A stretch of DNA of 64,000 nucleotides from the NCBI GenBank assembly GCA_947085405.1, contig CAMTWO010000031.1:1-64000 (forward strand), written 5' to 3'. The notes below the pieces were generated by a model. That model was not told the DNA's origin, did no database searches, and saw only the letters and a program-made list of their open reading frames with translations. This document shows, in pieces, positions 42,255 through 52,111 of this stretch (position 1 is the first letter of the stretch; each line of letters begins with the position of its first letter). Origin of the DNA: JASEGV01 sp947085405. Lineage in GTDB: Bacteria; Bacteroidota; Ignavibacteria; UBA10030; BY39. Made by a program: the position numbers and the translations under genes.

Positions 42255-42632
42255 TTAGTATGGTTTGATTTTTTTCAAGACTAATAAATCTTCATCTTCG
42301 GTGATAAGATATTTTGCTTTACCGTCTTTAGCCAACGAGAGAAGAAAGTTATCATTTGGATCTCGACAAATTCCAACTTTTGATTTTACTTGTATAAGTC
42401 GTCCATAAAAAGTAAATAACTCAAGTATTTTTTCTGTATCTTCTTCTGTAAAGTATTTTTACAGTCGGGGTCTTTTGATCACATCCAAAAACTCACTCAA
42501 TGATTCGTCGCTAAATAATAATTCAATCGAACCCTGCTCAAAATGGTTATCCAGTTTTACATAGGATTTAGAAATCATGAAGCGGATCAGTATGTTGGTA
42601 TCCAATATTATACTAATCTTGCTTTCTTGCAT
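42255..42632 (-). pseudogene. PIN-domain toxin pseudogene (in-frame stop)
   Basis: The frame from ATG 42632 reads a COG1569-like PIN toxin: IILDTNILIRFMIS supplies the first Asp, DESLSEFLDVIKRPRL follows, and CRDPNDNFLLSLAKDG with KYLITEDEDLL gives the later acidic residues. TAA at codon 58 (42461-42459) interrupts it between RPRL and KYFTEED, where family members continue. One base change of that codon would restore the frame. The C-terminus also ends early (KIKPY) compared with the family. It lies in an otherwise gene-free stretch, 42105-42612. Confidence 0.75.
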
Positions 42633-42759
42633 ATCTCCTTTTTCTGATTTGTTTTACGTCTATAGCAATTTCCTCTGATGTTGGGGCGGTTTTCCACTTA
42701 CTTCTTAATTTGGACGTGAGTTTAAGAAATTCTTTTTCACCCAATTTATATGCTTGCAT
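42613..42759 (-). CDS. Antitoxin-like partner of the PIN pseudogene
   Basis: 48 residues from ATG 42759. The C-terminal segment TSEEIAIDVKQIRKRRYARKQ resembles the conserved tail of antitoxins encoded before PIN toxins, which inserts into the toxin active site. The usual DNA-binding N-terminus is missing or very short, so it may be a remnant. It overlaps the PIN start by 20 bp as in functional pairs. Confidence 0.5.
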   Translation of the reverse strand: MQAYKLGEKEFLKLTSKLRSKWKTAPTSEEIAIDVKQIRKRRYARKQD

Positions 42760-42879
42760 TGAATTTTTACACCTTGTTTTATCATTATTGAAGATATTAT
42801 ACTGAAAAATTTGTTACGCTTCAAGTTTTTAATCCTGCCCAAAATTCTGTATATTTATACTCAAATTAATAAAGGATTT

Positions 42880-43962
42880 ATGAAAATAGGTATTATTGGA
42901 TTGCCATCGTCGGGTAAAAGTACGCTTTTCCACACGATTAGCAAAGCATATATAAAAGAGTCGGATCTTAAGAAAAACAGCAGTAATCAGACAGTTGTTA
43001 AAGTTCCTGATGACCGGCTGACAAGTTTGATTGATATTTTTAAACCGAAAAAAGAGAATTATGCAGTAATCGATTTTGTTGAAATCTCGGACCTGCAAAA
43101 TGGAGATAGCGGCTCCGTAAAATTCACAACAGCTTTTTTGGATAAAGTTAAGACAACAGACGCCCTGCTTCAGGTTGTGCGTTTGTTCGATGATCCCGCC
43201 GTACCGCATCCCGAAGGAAAGCTGGATGTCCTTAGGGATATAAGTATGATGGAGAGTGAATTCATACTTTCCGATATGGCTCTCATTGAATCACGCATCG
43301 ACAGGATGAAAAAGAATTTTCAGAAGTCGGGTGCAGCAATTAACCCAAAAGAATTATCGCTGCTCGAAAGATGCTTGGTCTCGCTTGAAAATTCTACTCC
43401 GTTGCGAAATCTTGAATACGACAAAGAAGAAATAAAAATCTTGCGCGGCTACCAATTGCTTTCAGTAAAGCCGGTTTTGGTAGTTCTGAATTTATCGGAA
43501 ACCGATGTTCATACTTATGAAGAGATTTTAACAAGAGTAAGAAGCATATACAACAGCAAACAAATTAATGTTGATATCTTCTTTGGGAAAATCGAAATGG
43601 AAATTGCAGAGCTTCCTGCAGAAGAAGCTAAGTCGTTTATGCTTGAATACGGAATTCAGGAATCTACGCTCAGCCGATTAATTCGTAACGCTTATGATCT
43701 GTTGGGTTTGCAATCGTTCTTTACTGTCGGCGAAGACGAATGCCGTGCATGGACGATCAGAAAGGGAATGAGTGCTCAGGAAGCTGCCTCAGTCATTCAC
43801 ACAGATTTTTACGATAAGTTCATACGAGCAGAAGTAGTGCATTACGACCATTTCGTAGAGCACGGTTCATTTGCGAAGTGTAAGGAGAAAGGAGTTTGGC
43901 GGTTGGAAGGTAAAGAATATATTGTTGATGACGGCGATATAATTTCGATAAGACATAGTTAG
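42880..43962 (+). CDS. ychF: YchF/Obg-like ATPase
   Basis: 360 residues. P-loop GLPSSGKSTLF, FVEISDLQNGDSG in the switch region, the G4 element is NLSE rather than NKxD, the mark of YchF's ATP preference, and a C-terminal TGS domain (ECRAWTIRKGMSAQEAASVIH then IVDDGDIISIRHS). Binds ribosomes and is implicated in stress and translation fidelity. The frame is open 23 codons upstream, but AAAGGA precedes the ATG at 42880, where the P-loop begins in its normal place. Confidence 0.93.
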   Translation: MKIGIIGLPSSGKSTLFHTISKAYIKESDLKKNSSNQTVVKVPDDRLTSLIDIFKPKKENYAVIDFVEISDLQNGDSGSVKFTTAFLDKVKTTDALLQVVRLFDDPAVPHPEGKLDVLRDISMMESEFILSDMALIESRIDRMKKNFQKSGAAINPKELSLLERCLVSLENSTPLRNLEYDKEEIKILRGYQLLSVKPVLVVLNLSETDVHTYEEILTRVRSIYNSKQINVDIFFGKIEMEIAELPAEEAKSFMLEYGIQESTLSRLIRNAYDLLGLQSFFTVGEDECRAWTIRKGMSAQEAASVIHTDFYDKFIRAEVVHYDHFVEHGSFAKCKEKGVWRLEGKEYIVDDGDIISIRHS

Positions 43963-43999
43963 GTAATAGTTATATGCGAGATAATAATAAAAGGTACAA

Positions 44000-44848
44000 A
44001 TGATGTTCAAGGAATTTCCAGTTGGTAATGGAAAGATTATTCAAGGCGACTGCGTTGATGTACTGACAACTCTACCAGAAAATGAAATTGTTTTGGCTTT
44101 TACTTCGCCCCCATATTTGAATGCGATAAATTATGAAGAGCACATCGAGAAACTTAATGGTAAAAGAAAAAGATGGGATAGAAAAGAAGTTTCTTATGAC
44201 GATTACAAACAATTTCTCAAAGAAAGATTTAAGGAATTATTGCGAGTCATCCGTCCTGGTGGGCATAATGTAGTAAATATTTCACCAATCTCCTGGAATG
44301 GTGAACGAACCGCACTACCTTTTCATTTTGTAAGTTGGATGGAAGAAATCGGATGGAAATTTAAAGAAGACATAATTTGGGAGAAACCAATTGCAAGAGA
44401 TAGACGATCGGGAGTTTTATTACAGCATCCCTACCCTGGATACTATTACCCAAGTCTTGTTGCTGAATATGTTTTTGTTTTTCAAAAACCCGCGGAGAAG
44501 GAGCCAAAAGCAAATATTTATTGGAATCGCACACTGCAGGAAAAAGAGAATAATGTTATAGATTTATCAGACTATCAGGGTGAGAAGAGCAAGAATGTTT
44601 GGAAGATTCGTCCGGTTGCACCTCAAGAAAATATTCATCCTTGCCCATTTCCAATTGAACTTGCTGATAGAATAATTCAACTGTATTCTTATAAAAACGA
44701 CATTGTTATAGATATCTTCACAGGTAGTGGCCAGACAAACATTGCGGCAGAAAAATTAGGAAGAAGACACATCGGTATTGAAACGCAACGTGAGTATATA
44801 AAATATGCTATATTGCAAGTTGAGTATCTTAAAAATATTACATTCTGA
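44000..44848 (+). CDS. DNA methyltransferase, probable N4-cytosine type
   Basis: 282 residues, beta-group layout: the catalytic TSPPY motif comes early (near residue 35, FTSPPYLNAINY) and the SAM motif DIFTGSGQTNIAAEKLG comes late (near 236). TSPPY favours N4-cytosine methylation. It has no visible restriction endonuclease beside it, so it appears to be an orphan methylase. It ends 3 bp before the first gene of the polysaccharide locus, and may be expressed with it. Two tandem ATGs (44000, 44003) are possible starts. Confidence 0.9.
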   Translation: MMFKEFPVGNGKIIQGDCVDVLTTLPENEIVLAFTSPPYLNAINYEEHIEKLNGKRKRWDRKEVSYDDYKQFLKERFKELLRVIRPGGHNVVNISPISWNGERTALPFHFVSWMEEIGWKFKEDIIWEKPIARDRRSGVLLQHPYPGYYYPSLVAEYVFVFQKPAEKEPKANIYWNRTLQEKENNVIDLSDYQGEKSKNVWKIRPVAPQENIHPCPFPIELADRIIQLYSYKNDIVIDIFTGSGQTNIAAEKLGRRHIGIETQREYIKYAILQVEYLKNITF

Positions 44849-44851
44849 AAA

Positions 44852-45718
44852 ATGTTGTTTTCAATTGTCGTCCCAACATATAACCGTTTATCACAGTTAG
44901 AGTTAGCTTTACGAAGCATACTCAATCAGAACTTTGACGATTACGAGGTTATAGTTGTGAACGACGGCAGTACCGATGACACCGAACAATACCTTAAATC
45001 GTTAGCAACACCGAAATTGAAATTTATTAGTCAAAACAATAAAGGTCCCGCCGCAGCGCGTAATGCCGGGATCAGACTTGCTCAAGGAAAATACATCGTC
45101 TTCACAGACGATGATTGTACAGTTCCCCAAAATTGGCTGAGTAATTTCAAGAAAGTTTTTGAATCTAACGAGGTTGATATTATCGGCGGGGCAGTCAGGA
45201 ATTCCAACAAGAAAAATATTTACTCAGATGTAAGTCAGCACATTACAAATTTTTTCGTAGAATACTTGAACCGCGAAGGCGGGTCATCGCCGTTTCTAAC
45301 ATCCAACAACATTGCTTACCGAGTTGATGTTTTGAAAAAAGTCGGTGGCTTCGATGAAAGATTCAAAAAAGCCGGCGGCGAAGAGAGAGGGTTGAATTGG
45401 AAAATACTGAGTACCGGCAGCAAATCAGCTTATGTATCCGAGATTATTGTTGAACATAACCACGAGATGAACTTGTCTGGATTTGTCCGGCAGCAGTTAA
45501 ATTACGGGCGTGGTTCGTTTGTACTATATAAAGTTGCAGGCAAAGAGTTCAAAATAAAAATTCCGAAGATCTCACTTGCGGCTCATCTTCGACTAAGTCT
45601 ATCTTTTTTTAAGGGGAATATTTTTTTAAGTATTAAAAAATTTATATTGTATATTGGTGCTCAAAAATTAGTAGCAGCAGGATTAATAATTTCTTTTTTT
45701 CGAGTCAGGTCAAAATGA
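44852..45718 (+). CDS. Glycosyltransferase family 2
   Basis: 288 residues, GT-A fold: FSIVVPTYNRLSQLELAL start, the nucleotide site VVNDGSTDD, the DxD-type metal site FTDDDCTVP (near residue 90), acceptor region with GGFDERFKKAGGEERGLNWK. The C-terminus carries a hydrophobic stretch that could anchor it to the membrane. It opens the locus after a 3-bp gap from the methylase. Sugar specificity cannot be told. Confidence 0.9.
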   Translation: MLFSIVVPTYNRLSQLELALRSILNQNFDDYEVIVVNDGSTDDTEQYLKSLATPKLKFISQNNKGPAAARNAGIRLAQGKYIVFTDDDCTVPQNWLSNFKKVFESNEVDIIGGAVRNSNKKNIYSDVSQHITNFFVEYLNREGGSSPFLTSNNIAYRVDVLKKVGGFDERFKKAGGEERGLNWKILSTGSKSAYVSEIIVEHNHEMNLSGFVRQQLNYGRGSFVLYKVAGKEFKIKIPKISLAAHLRLSLSFFKGNIFLSIKKFILYIGAQKLVAAGLIISFFRVRSK

Positions 45719-45785
45719 GTGACTCATAGTTTCAAATCCAGTTACCTGTTGCTGAATTATCAAATTTTAATGACGTTTGCGAAAC

Positions 45786-47441
45786 ATGAATTTAAGCCGG
45801 TCCAATATTAGTAAATTATTTTTTTTATTAGCATCTTCCGTATACATTTTTATTTTCACGATAGTTGCAATAAACACTTTCTTATTTGTGGTTGGATGTT
45901 CAGTCTCCAAATGGAGTCTAATAGCTTCTTTTTTTATAACAATTTTAATTTTACGTTTTCCAGCTCGTGGGTATTTCTCAAGCAACTATCTTCCTGTACT
46001 GATATTTACCTTAGTATTACTATTTTTGGTTTCACTATTTTCGATTATTAATGCAGGAAATGTCTATGATATTGGATACGATGGACAGTCTTATCATCAG
46101 GAAACTATAATACATCTCTCATCAGGATGGAATCCGTTTCACGAGGAAATAGAAACCAAACATCCGCTCTGGGTAAATCATTTTCCAAAATCTTCACACA
46201 TTGTAGCTGCGGCACTTTATCAAATGACTGATAACATCGAAGCAGGAAAAGCATCCAATTTGCTTTTAATCGCAGCGACACTTTTTCTGGCGATCTCTTT
46301 TTTTTTACAATTTGAAGAAATCAAATTACATTATTCAATCGCATTAAGTATTGTATTTTCTCTGAATCCCGTAAGTGTTTTTCAAATAAATAGCTTTTAC
46401 CTCGACGGACAAATTGCATCGTTGTTGACTTCGTTGATGTTCTTATCGGGCTTATTATACATCAGCGTTGATAAATTTAAATTAGCAGTGTTCGCAATTA
46501 TAATTGTCAGCCTGGTCGGTATCAAATTTACATCGTTAGTGTATTCATTAATATTTGTGCTGGGATTTTTGACGTTACTTTTTGTATTAAAACAAAAAGC
46601 CACAATGAAGCGCGTTATATTGTTTGCTGCGTCCGCCTATCTCATCAGTATTTTTGTAATCGGTTATAATCCGTATGTAACGAATATAATAAACAAGGGG
46701 AATCCGTTCTATCCATTAACCGGAAAGAATAAGGTTGATATTATCAGCTCAAATTTACCCGCAGATCTAAACAACAAGAATAGATTTGAAAAATTGCTGT
46801 TGACCACATTTTCAACTCCACAAAATTATGTCGGCAACACGTCCAACTTGAAATTTAAACCTCCGTTCGCATTTGATCTATCCGAATTGCAAGTGTTTAC
46901 TCCCGACATCAGAATCGGAGGTCTTGGTATTCTTTGGGGCACTATCCTTACAATTAGTTTTGTCGGAATTTTATTGATTTTAGTAAACAAAAAAGGTTAT
47001 AAGGAGTATTTTATCTATATGTATATAAGCTTAATAACGATTCTCGTTTCCGTAATAATAAATCCGGAGTGTTGGTGGGCAAGGTATGTACCTCAATTTT
47101 GGCTTGTTCCCGCGATAGTATGTTTCGGTATGCTATTTTTCAAAAATAATTTAGTAAAGCTCACGAGCGTAATTTTGATGATTTTTTTATCGGCAAATGC
47201 AGCCTTTGCTTCTTATACATCGATGTATTACAGCAATCAATATTCCACCGGCTTGAAGAACACTCTAAGATCGCTTGCGGCTAAGGGAGAAATGTTCGAA
47301 GTTTACTTCGGAGATTTTAAATCTAATAAAATTAGATTTAATAAGATGGGGGTAAAATTTGTTGAAATCCAAGAAGAGAGAAAAATAAATTTAGAGTGCG
47401 ATCTTGGAGTTGTAAAAGTATATAGGAAAAATGAACGGTAA
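45786..47441 (+). CDS. Polytopic membrane protein, GT-C-like (probable glycosyltransferase)
   Basis: 551 residues with about ten to twelve membrane helices. After the first two helices an extracytoplasmic loop holds YDIGYDGQSYHQE and a WNPFHEEIETKHP segment, the position where GT-C enzymes keep their metal-binding acidic residues. The C-terminal part is soluble. It probably transfers a sugar from a lipid carrier outside the membrane. TTG 45777 is possible, but ATG 45786 is preferred. A GT-C is likelier than an O-antigen polymerase because of the early acidic loop. Confidence 0.65.
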   Translation: MNLSRSNISKLFFLLASSVYIFIFTIVAINTFLFVVGCSVSKWSLIASFFITILILRFPARGYFSSNYLPVLIFTLVLLFLVSLFSIINAGNVYDIGYDGQSYHQETIIHLSSGWNPFHEEIETKHPLWVNHFPKSSHIVAAALYQMTDNIEAGKASNLLLIAATLFLAISFFLQFEEIKLHYSIALSIVFSLNPVSVFQINSFYLDGQIASLLTSLMFLSGLLYISVDKFKLAVFAIIIVSLVGIKFTSLVYSLIFVLGFLTLLFVLKQKATMKRVILFAASAYLISIFVIGYNPYVTNIINKGNPFYPLTGKNKVDIISSNLPADLNNKNRFEKLLLTTFSTPQNYVGNTSNLKFKPPFAFDLSELQVFTPDIRIGGLGILWGTILTISFVGILLILVNKKGYKEYFIYMYISLITILVSVIINPECWWARYVPQFWLVPAIVCFGMLFFKNNLVKLTSVILMIFLSANAAFASYTSMYYSNQYSTGLKNTLRSLAAKGEMFEVYFGDFKSNKIRFNKMGVKFVEIQEERKINLECDLGVVKVYRKNER

Positions 47442-47446
47442 GCCCT

Positions 47447-48637
47447 GTGGAAATAAATAAGATAAAAATATTGTTTATCAATCTCTTTGTCGAAATGGGC
47501 GGCGGCGAGTATTCGATTTTTAATTTTTTAAAAGGAATTAACAGAGAAGAATTCCAGCCCATAATGATGTTCAGCCGAAGAGGTTCTTTTTCAGAAAAAG
47601 TTGAATCACTTGGTGTTGAAACCGTATTCATTCCTTATCAGACAGTTGAGCTAAAAAGTTTAATTAATCCAAAAGTGTTTTGGCGAAATATAAAAGCTGC
47701 TTTTCAAATCTATAAATATTTAAAGAATAATAAAGTTGATTTAATCCAATGCAGCGATGTTCTCTCCTTGCTTATTTTAATTCCATCAAAAATTCTACTG
47801 AAGATTCCAATTATCTACAGCGTAATTTTCCAATACGAATTGCTCCGACTGCTGCTGTTTAATGTACTCTCAGTGTTATTTGTAAATAAAATAATCACGA
47901 ACTCGAAATTCATCAATAATTATTTACTGAATAACACGATGTTCCTTCACATCAAAACATCGGTGGTCTATAATGGCATTGATATTAATTTATTTCAACC
48001 GGTGGGAGATAGAAAAAATAATTCTTTCAGGAACGAATTGGGTATTACTAACTCGACAAAACTAATCGGAATGGTGAGCCGTTTTGATGTGTGGAAAGGT
48101 CATAAAATATTTTTGGAAGCAGCTTCAGTAATCTTGAAGAAAAATAAAGATATACAATTTGTAATCATCGGTGGATTATTGAATAAGAATGAGATGCCAT
48201 CGATAAATATTTATTATAATGAAGTAATGAATCTTTATCATAATTTACAATTAGGCAATAAATTTCTGTTTATTCCTCACCGCGATGATATGCCCGAAGT
48301 GGTGCGCGGGTTGGATATCCTCGTGTTACCTTCTCAGAATGAACCTTTTGGTCTTGTTTTGCTTGAAGCTATGGCATCGGGCACACTGGTTATTGCCTCT
48401 GATTCAGGCGGTCCTCTCGAAATAATAGAACCGCAGAGAGATGGCTTTATGTTTAAAACCAACGATGCTGAATCGCTTGTAACGGTTTTAGATTATTGTT
48501 TACAGGGTAGAATTAATTTATCCGAAATCACGGTATCCGCGCGCAAGAAGGTCGAGGAAAAATTTTGTATCAATGAATATTGCCGAAATTTAGAGAAAAT
48601 ATATCGACAGGAAATTAAAGAAAAAATGGAATATTAA
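47447..48637 (+). CDS. Glycosyltransferase family 4
   Basis: 396 residues, GT-B fold. The N-terminal donor-side loop is FVEMGGGEYSIFNFLKGI; the C-terminal Rossmann half has GMVSRFDVWKGHKIFLEAA and the E-x7-E motif EPFGLVLLEAMASG. It starts with GTG five bases after the previous stop, so expression is coupled. Retaining transferase, sugar unknown. Confidence 0.88.
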   Translation: MEINKIKILFINLFVEMGGGEYSIFNFLKGINREEFQPIMMFSRRGSFSEKVESLGVETVFIPYQTVELKSLINPKVFWRNIKAAFQIYKYLKNNKVDLIQCSDVLSLLILIPSKILLKIPIIYSVIFQYELLRLLLFNVLSVLFVNKIITNSKFINNYLLNNTMFLHIKTSVVYNGIDINLFQPVGDRKNNSFRNELGITNSTKLIGMVSRFDVWKGHKIFLEAASVILKKNKDIQFVIIGGLLNKNEMPSINIYYNEVMNLYHNLQLGNKFLFIPHRDDMPEVVRGLDILVLPSQNEPFGLVLLEAMASGTLVIASDSGGPLEIIEPQRDGFMFKTNDAESLVTVLDYCLQGRINLSEITVSARKKVEEKFCINEYCRNLEKIYRQEIKEKMEY

Positions 48638-48684
48638 ATATTCCTTGTCATTTAGCATCTTTTTTCGTAATATTAGCACGAACT

Positions 48685-49470
48685 ATGCAGAACGGACTTC
48701 AACCAAAATTATCAGATTTCCGGAAATCGCTTAACATCGTGCGTGAATTCGCACTTACCGATTTCCGACTTAAGTATCACGATTCAGCGCTTGGCTATCT
48801 CTGGTCGATGCTCAACCCGATTGCTCAGTTCGTGGTTCTTCACTTTGTATTCTCGTATTTGTTTGTAGTTCAAGTTCCGAAATTTACCTTTTATTTATTA
48901 TCAGGCATCGTGTTTTGGAATTTTTTCTTTGATGCGACTGTAAGTGGAATGAATGCAATTCAAGCTAAAGCATCCATAGCAAAAAAAATTTACTTCCCTC
49001 GCAATCTGATTGTATTTTCAGCGTCGGCAACAGCACTGATTTCTTTCGCAATCAACACAATACTGCTTTGGCTAGTAATAATTGTTTTTGACCATTTTTC
49101 GTTTATCCAATTTTTGATGATTATTCCTTTTATTTCGATAGTCTTGTTAGCAATGGGGACATCCTTTATACTATCGACTTTATATATTTATTTTCGCGAT
49201 ACGATGCAAATTTGGCTTGTATGTTTGACTGTCGGATTTTGGTTAACACCAATAGTTTACAATGCCTTAACAGCCCCGCTCCCCCTACAAACAGTTGCCC
49301 TCTATAATCCGGTTGGAAGAATACTGATAATGCTTCGAGCCTTTTTTGTGTACGAAAATATACCGTCTATCGAATTTATTATTAGCACTACCGCATTAAG
49401 CTTAATGGTCTTCGTTGTCGGCTATTTTATTTTTAATAAACACTCGCATCAAATTACAGAATATTTATAA
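48685..49470 (+). CDS. ABC-2 type polysaccharide export permease (Wzm/TagG-like)
   Basis: 261 residues with six membrane helices. The N-terminal cytoplasmic helix and start REFALTDFRLKYHDSALGYLWSMLNP is the recognisable opening of the family, with LSGIVFWNFFFDA inside. With the ATPase that starts at the very next base it exports a glycan across the inner membrane. Confidence 0.92.
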   Translation: MQNGLQPKLSDFRKSLNIVREFALTDFRLKYHDSALGYLWSMLNPIAQFVVLHFVFSYLFVVQVPKFTFYLLSGIVFWNFFFDATVSGMNAIQAKASIAKKIYFPRNLIVFSASATALISFAINTILLWLVIIVFDHFSFIQFLMIIPFISIVLLAMGTSFILSTLYIYFRDTMQIWLVCLTVGFWLTPIVYNALTAPLPLQTVALYNPVGRILIMLRAFFVYENIPSIEFIISTTALSLMVFVVGYFIFNKHSHQITEYL

Positions 49471-50202
49471 TTGATAGAAGTAAACAACATATCTAAAGTT
49501 TTTAAGTTACCTCATGAAAAACACAAAACATTTTTTCATAAACTAACAGGTACTTTCCGATCGTCGTTTCGGTACGAAGAATTTTATGCTCTAAATAACA
49601 TTTCTTTTAACGTTAACCAAGGTGAATTTTTAGGGGTCGTGGGGAGGAACGGGTCGGGTAAAACAACCTTACTGCGTATCATTGCAGGAATATATAAACC
49701 TACCACAGGTGTTGTGAATGTGAACGGAATGATGAATACTTTTTTAGAAATTGGCGTTGGGTTTCAATCCGACTTTACATGCAGGGAAAATGTTTATATT
49801 AACGGTGCATTGTTAGGTTTTTCTCGAAAAGAAATGGATAGAAGATTTGCAAATATCCTACATTATGCAGAACTCGAAAAATTTGCAGATGCGAAACTCA
49901 TCCATTTATCTTCGGGGATGCAAGTAAGATTGGCGTTTTCTATAGCTATGCAAGTGGATGCTCCAATATTTTTGGTGGACGAAATTTTTGCGGTCGGAGA
50001 TAATCCTTTCCAGCAGAAATGTAAGAAATTATTTTGGGAATATAAGCGACAAGGGAAAACCGTTCTCTTTGTCAGCCACGACTTAGATTCGATTCAGGAA
50101 TATTGCGACCGTGTAGTGATACTGGAGAATGGTGCCCTCGTTAAACAAGGACCACCTTCCGAGACGATTGCGTATTACACAAATGAAGTCTTGAAAAAAT
50201 GA
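49471..50202 (+). CDS. ABC transporter ATPase of polysaccharide export (Wzt/TagH-like, no C-terminal glycan domain)
   Basis: 243 residues. Walker A is GRNGSGKTTLL, the signature is HLSSGMQVRLAFSIA, and Walker B is IFLVDEIFAVGD. It begins with TTG directly after the permease stop, no gap. Wzt proteins that read a terminal sugar have an extra C-terminal beta-sandwich of about 150-200 residues; it is absent here, so export does not need that recognition step, or it is provided by another protein of the locus. It overlaps the Wzi-like gene by 4 bp. Confidence 0.92.
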   Translation: MIEVNNISKVFKLPHEKHKTFFHKLTGTFRSSFRYEEFYALNNISFNVNQGEFLGVVGRNGSGKTTLLRIIAGIYKPTTGVVNVNGMMNTFLEIGVGFQSDFTCRENVYINGALLGFSRKEMDRRFANILHYAELEKFADAKLIHLSSGMQVRLAFSIAMQVDAPIFLVDEIFAVGDNPFQQKCKKLFWEYKRQGKTVLFVSHDLDSIQEYCDRVVILENGALVKQGPPSETIAYYTNEVLKK

Positions 50203-51566
50203 GGAACACCTTTGTAAAAATATTTCTGATCTTGTTAAGTCTATTCACTGCAAGCATTGGTTTTTCACAATCTGTATTCAAATCAGATTGGTACACAATA
50301 AATCCGGTTAACTCGGTTGCGTTAAGAACATACTACCTCGATTCAAAATATCCGCGGGTCCGATATTTTTTAAACAACTCCGATGGTGAATATTTAGAGA
50401 AACGGTTCACCCCATTTTTATCGGCTGACGGGAGTGCACAATTTTTTTCAAAATTATACTTCAACTATCGTTTCAACATTAATCATACAGAAGGTATTCT
50501 TTTAAAGAAAGCCACGGCAAAATTGCAACTTGGCTCTGTTTCGTTCGAAGTAGGTAAACAGAATGTATGGTTAGGACACGGATATCATGGTTCGCTTTTG
50601 TTATCGAACAATGCAGAACCTTATCCACTAATCAAATTCCAAACTGAAAAACCATTTCGGATTCCCTATATTGGCAAGTTCACGTATCTAATGATGAACG
50701 GTTGGCCCAAAGATTTCAAGATATTTGCGCACCGTTTTACTTACCTGCCGGTTTCTTGGTTTGAATTTGGCATCACGCAGACGGTAGTTTATAAAGCGAA
50801 TTATAAAATTTGGGAATTTCCAAAGATTATAAGTGCGTCGCAAGAGAATCTGCCTGGAAGATTCAACAACGATCAGCGGGCAAGTTTGGATGTTGCGTTT
50901 TATCTTCCGTTTTTGAAAAATTTCCCGCCGTTCGAAAACGGGAAAATATATTTCGAATATGCGGGTGAGGATTTAGAAGCTTGGTGGCAAAAAGAAGATA
51001 ATGTATGGGTAGGTCCGTTAGGATTTGAATTTTATGATCCCGGCATGACAGCGGGTTTACATTTAGCAGCAGAAAATACAGAATTACGCATCGAATATTC
51101 TCAAAATTATAAAATTATTAATTTATTTCATCAAGTTCACACAGGAAAGAGTTATCAGCTTTACACTAAAAAATGGTATCTTTCACGACAGTTCGATACT
51201 TTTATACCGTTTGCAAATTACGGCTCAAATATGGGGCATCACATGGGGAGCGAAGCTGATGACCTATACTTTGAGGTGATTCAAAAATTTAACAACAAAC
51301 GTTTAAAAATTTTCTTTGATATTGAACGACACGGATTAGCTTCGGGAAAAGGGTCGGTTTACACAGAAAATGTTTCACCTGAAAAAGTTTATCAATCTGG
51401 TTTGGAAATAATTTATCCGGTTAAAAATATTTCTGTCAGCTTTATTTTTATGTGGAATTATTATAAAAATATTGACCTCGACCCAAGCTTATTACGCATT
51501 GTTCCTTCTCAGAAATTATCCTTGAATGAATATATTACAGGTTTTTCGGTGCGCTATGATTTTTAG
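50199..51566 (+). CDS. Wzi-like capsule assembly outer-membrane protein
   Basis: 455 residues: signal peptide (FVKIFLILLSLFTASIGFSQ) followed by alternating aromatic beta strands throughout, ending with an F (SVRYDF) as outer-membrane barrels do. Segments KQNVWLGHGYHGSLLLSNN and YGSNMGHHMGSEADDLYFEV fit the Wzi family, which binds capsule to the surface. It is translationally coupled to the ATPase (4-bp overlap), which ties it to the same glycan. Confidence 0.8.
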   Translation: MRNTFVKIFLILLSLFTASIGFSQSVFKSDWYTINPVNSVALRTYYLDSKYPRVRYFLNNSDGEYLEKRFTPFLSADGSAQFFSKLYFNYRFNINHTEGILLKKATAKLQLGSVSFEVGKQNVWLGHGYHGSLLLSNNAEPYPLIKFQTEKPFRIPYIGKFTYLMMNGWPKDFKIFAHRFTYLPVSWFEFGITQTVVYKANYKIWEFPKIISASQENLPGRFNNDQRASLDVAFYLPFLKNFPPFENGKIYFEYAGEDLEAWWQKEDNVWVGPLGFEFYDPGMTAGLHLAAENTELRIEYSQNYKIINLFHQVHTGKSYQLYTKKWYLSRQFDTFIPFANYGSNMGHHMGSEADDLYFEVIQKFNNKRLKIFFDIERHGLASGKGSVYTENVSPEKVYQSGLEIIYPVKNISVSFIFMWNYYKNIDLDPSLLRIVPSQKLSLNEYITGFSVRYDF

Positions 51567-52107
51567 AAGAATAAAAATAATCATGAATTTTTACCTGTTG
51601 ATTTTTATCTTTACTGCATTTTCGTGTCATATAAATCCTGTGGAACCGGATTTTGGGTTTGATTTTATCAACCATTTTGATGAAGCTTTTGCCTTTCCTG
51701 ATTCCATCCCGAAAAGCCGAGTTGCATTTACTCACAATGATTGGCCTTTGTGGGGAGACACTTCCAGAGCAATAATAATAAATGCTTGGGGAAGATTAGT
51801 TTTTAATATACCACAAAAATATTCAAACGGTAAATTAATTTTAAGTACTGGTTTAAGCCGCCCTTTTGGTGACGGTGCCACAGCAATAGTTACGGTCGAA
51901 TATGGTGGCGTAATCGATACAGTTTACAAATGCGGTCAGGTCCCATCTGTACAACTAAATGATAGAAAATGGAAAGAAGCTATAATAAATTTATCCCGTT
52001 ATAAAGGGAAAGCAATATCGATCAGTTTGATTTCGGACCCAGGTCCAGACAAAAATGGTGATTACGACGATCTTGCCTGGCGTTCTCCAATAATATTAAA
52101 TTATTAA
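51556..52107 (+). CDS. Lipoprotein with beta-sandwich-like body
   Basis: 183 residues. Lys/Arg-rich start then FYLLIFIFTAFSC, a lipobox with lipidated Cys. The rest is beta-rich (VFNIPQKYSNGKLILSTGLSR, DTVYKCGQVPSVQLNDRKW) and recalls carbohydrate-associated modules, but no family is clear. The ATG at 51556 overlaps the preceding stop; ATG 51583 is an equal alternative. Located inside the locus after the Wzi-like gene, it may act with it at the outer membrane. Confidence 0.6.
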   Translation: MIFRRIKIIMNFYLLIFIFTAFSCHINPVEPDFGFDFINHFDEAFAFPDSIPKSRVAFTHNDWPLWGDTSRAIIINAWGRLVFNIPQKYSNGKLILSTGLSRPFGDGATAIVTVEYGGVIDTVYKCGQVPSVQLNDRKWKEAIINLSRYKGKAISISLISDPGPDKNGDYDDLAWRSPIILNY

Positions 52108-52111
52108 ATTT

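Noticed and set aside
45767..45985. 72-residue frame on the minus strand opposite the first membrane protein of the locus
   Set aside because: Lys-rich antisense reading of membrane-helix codons, without family features.
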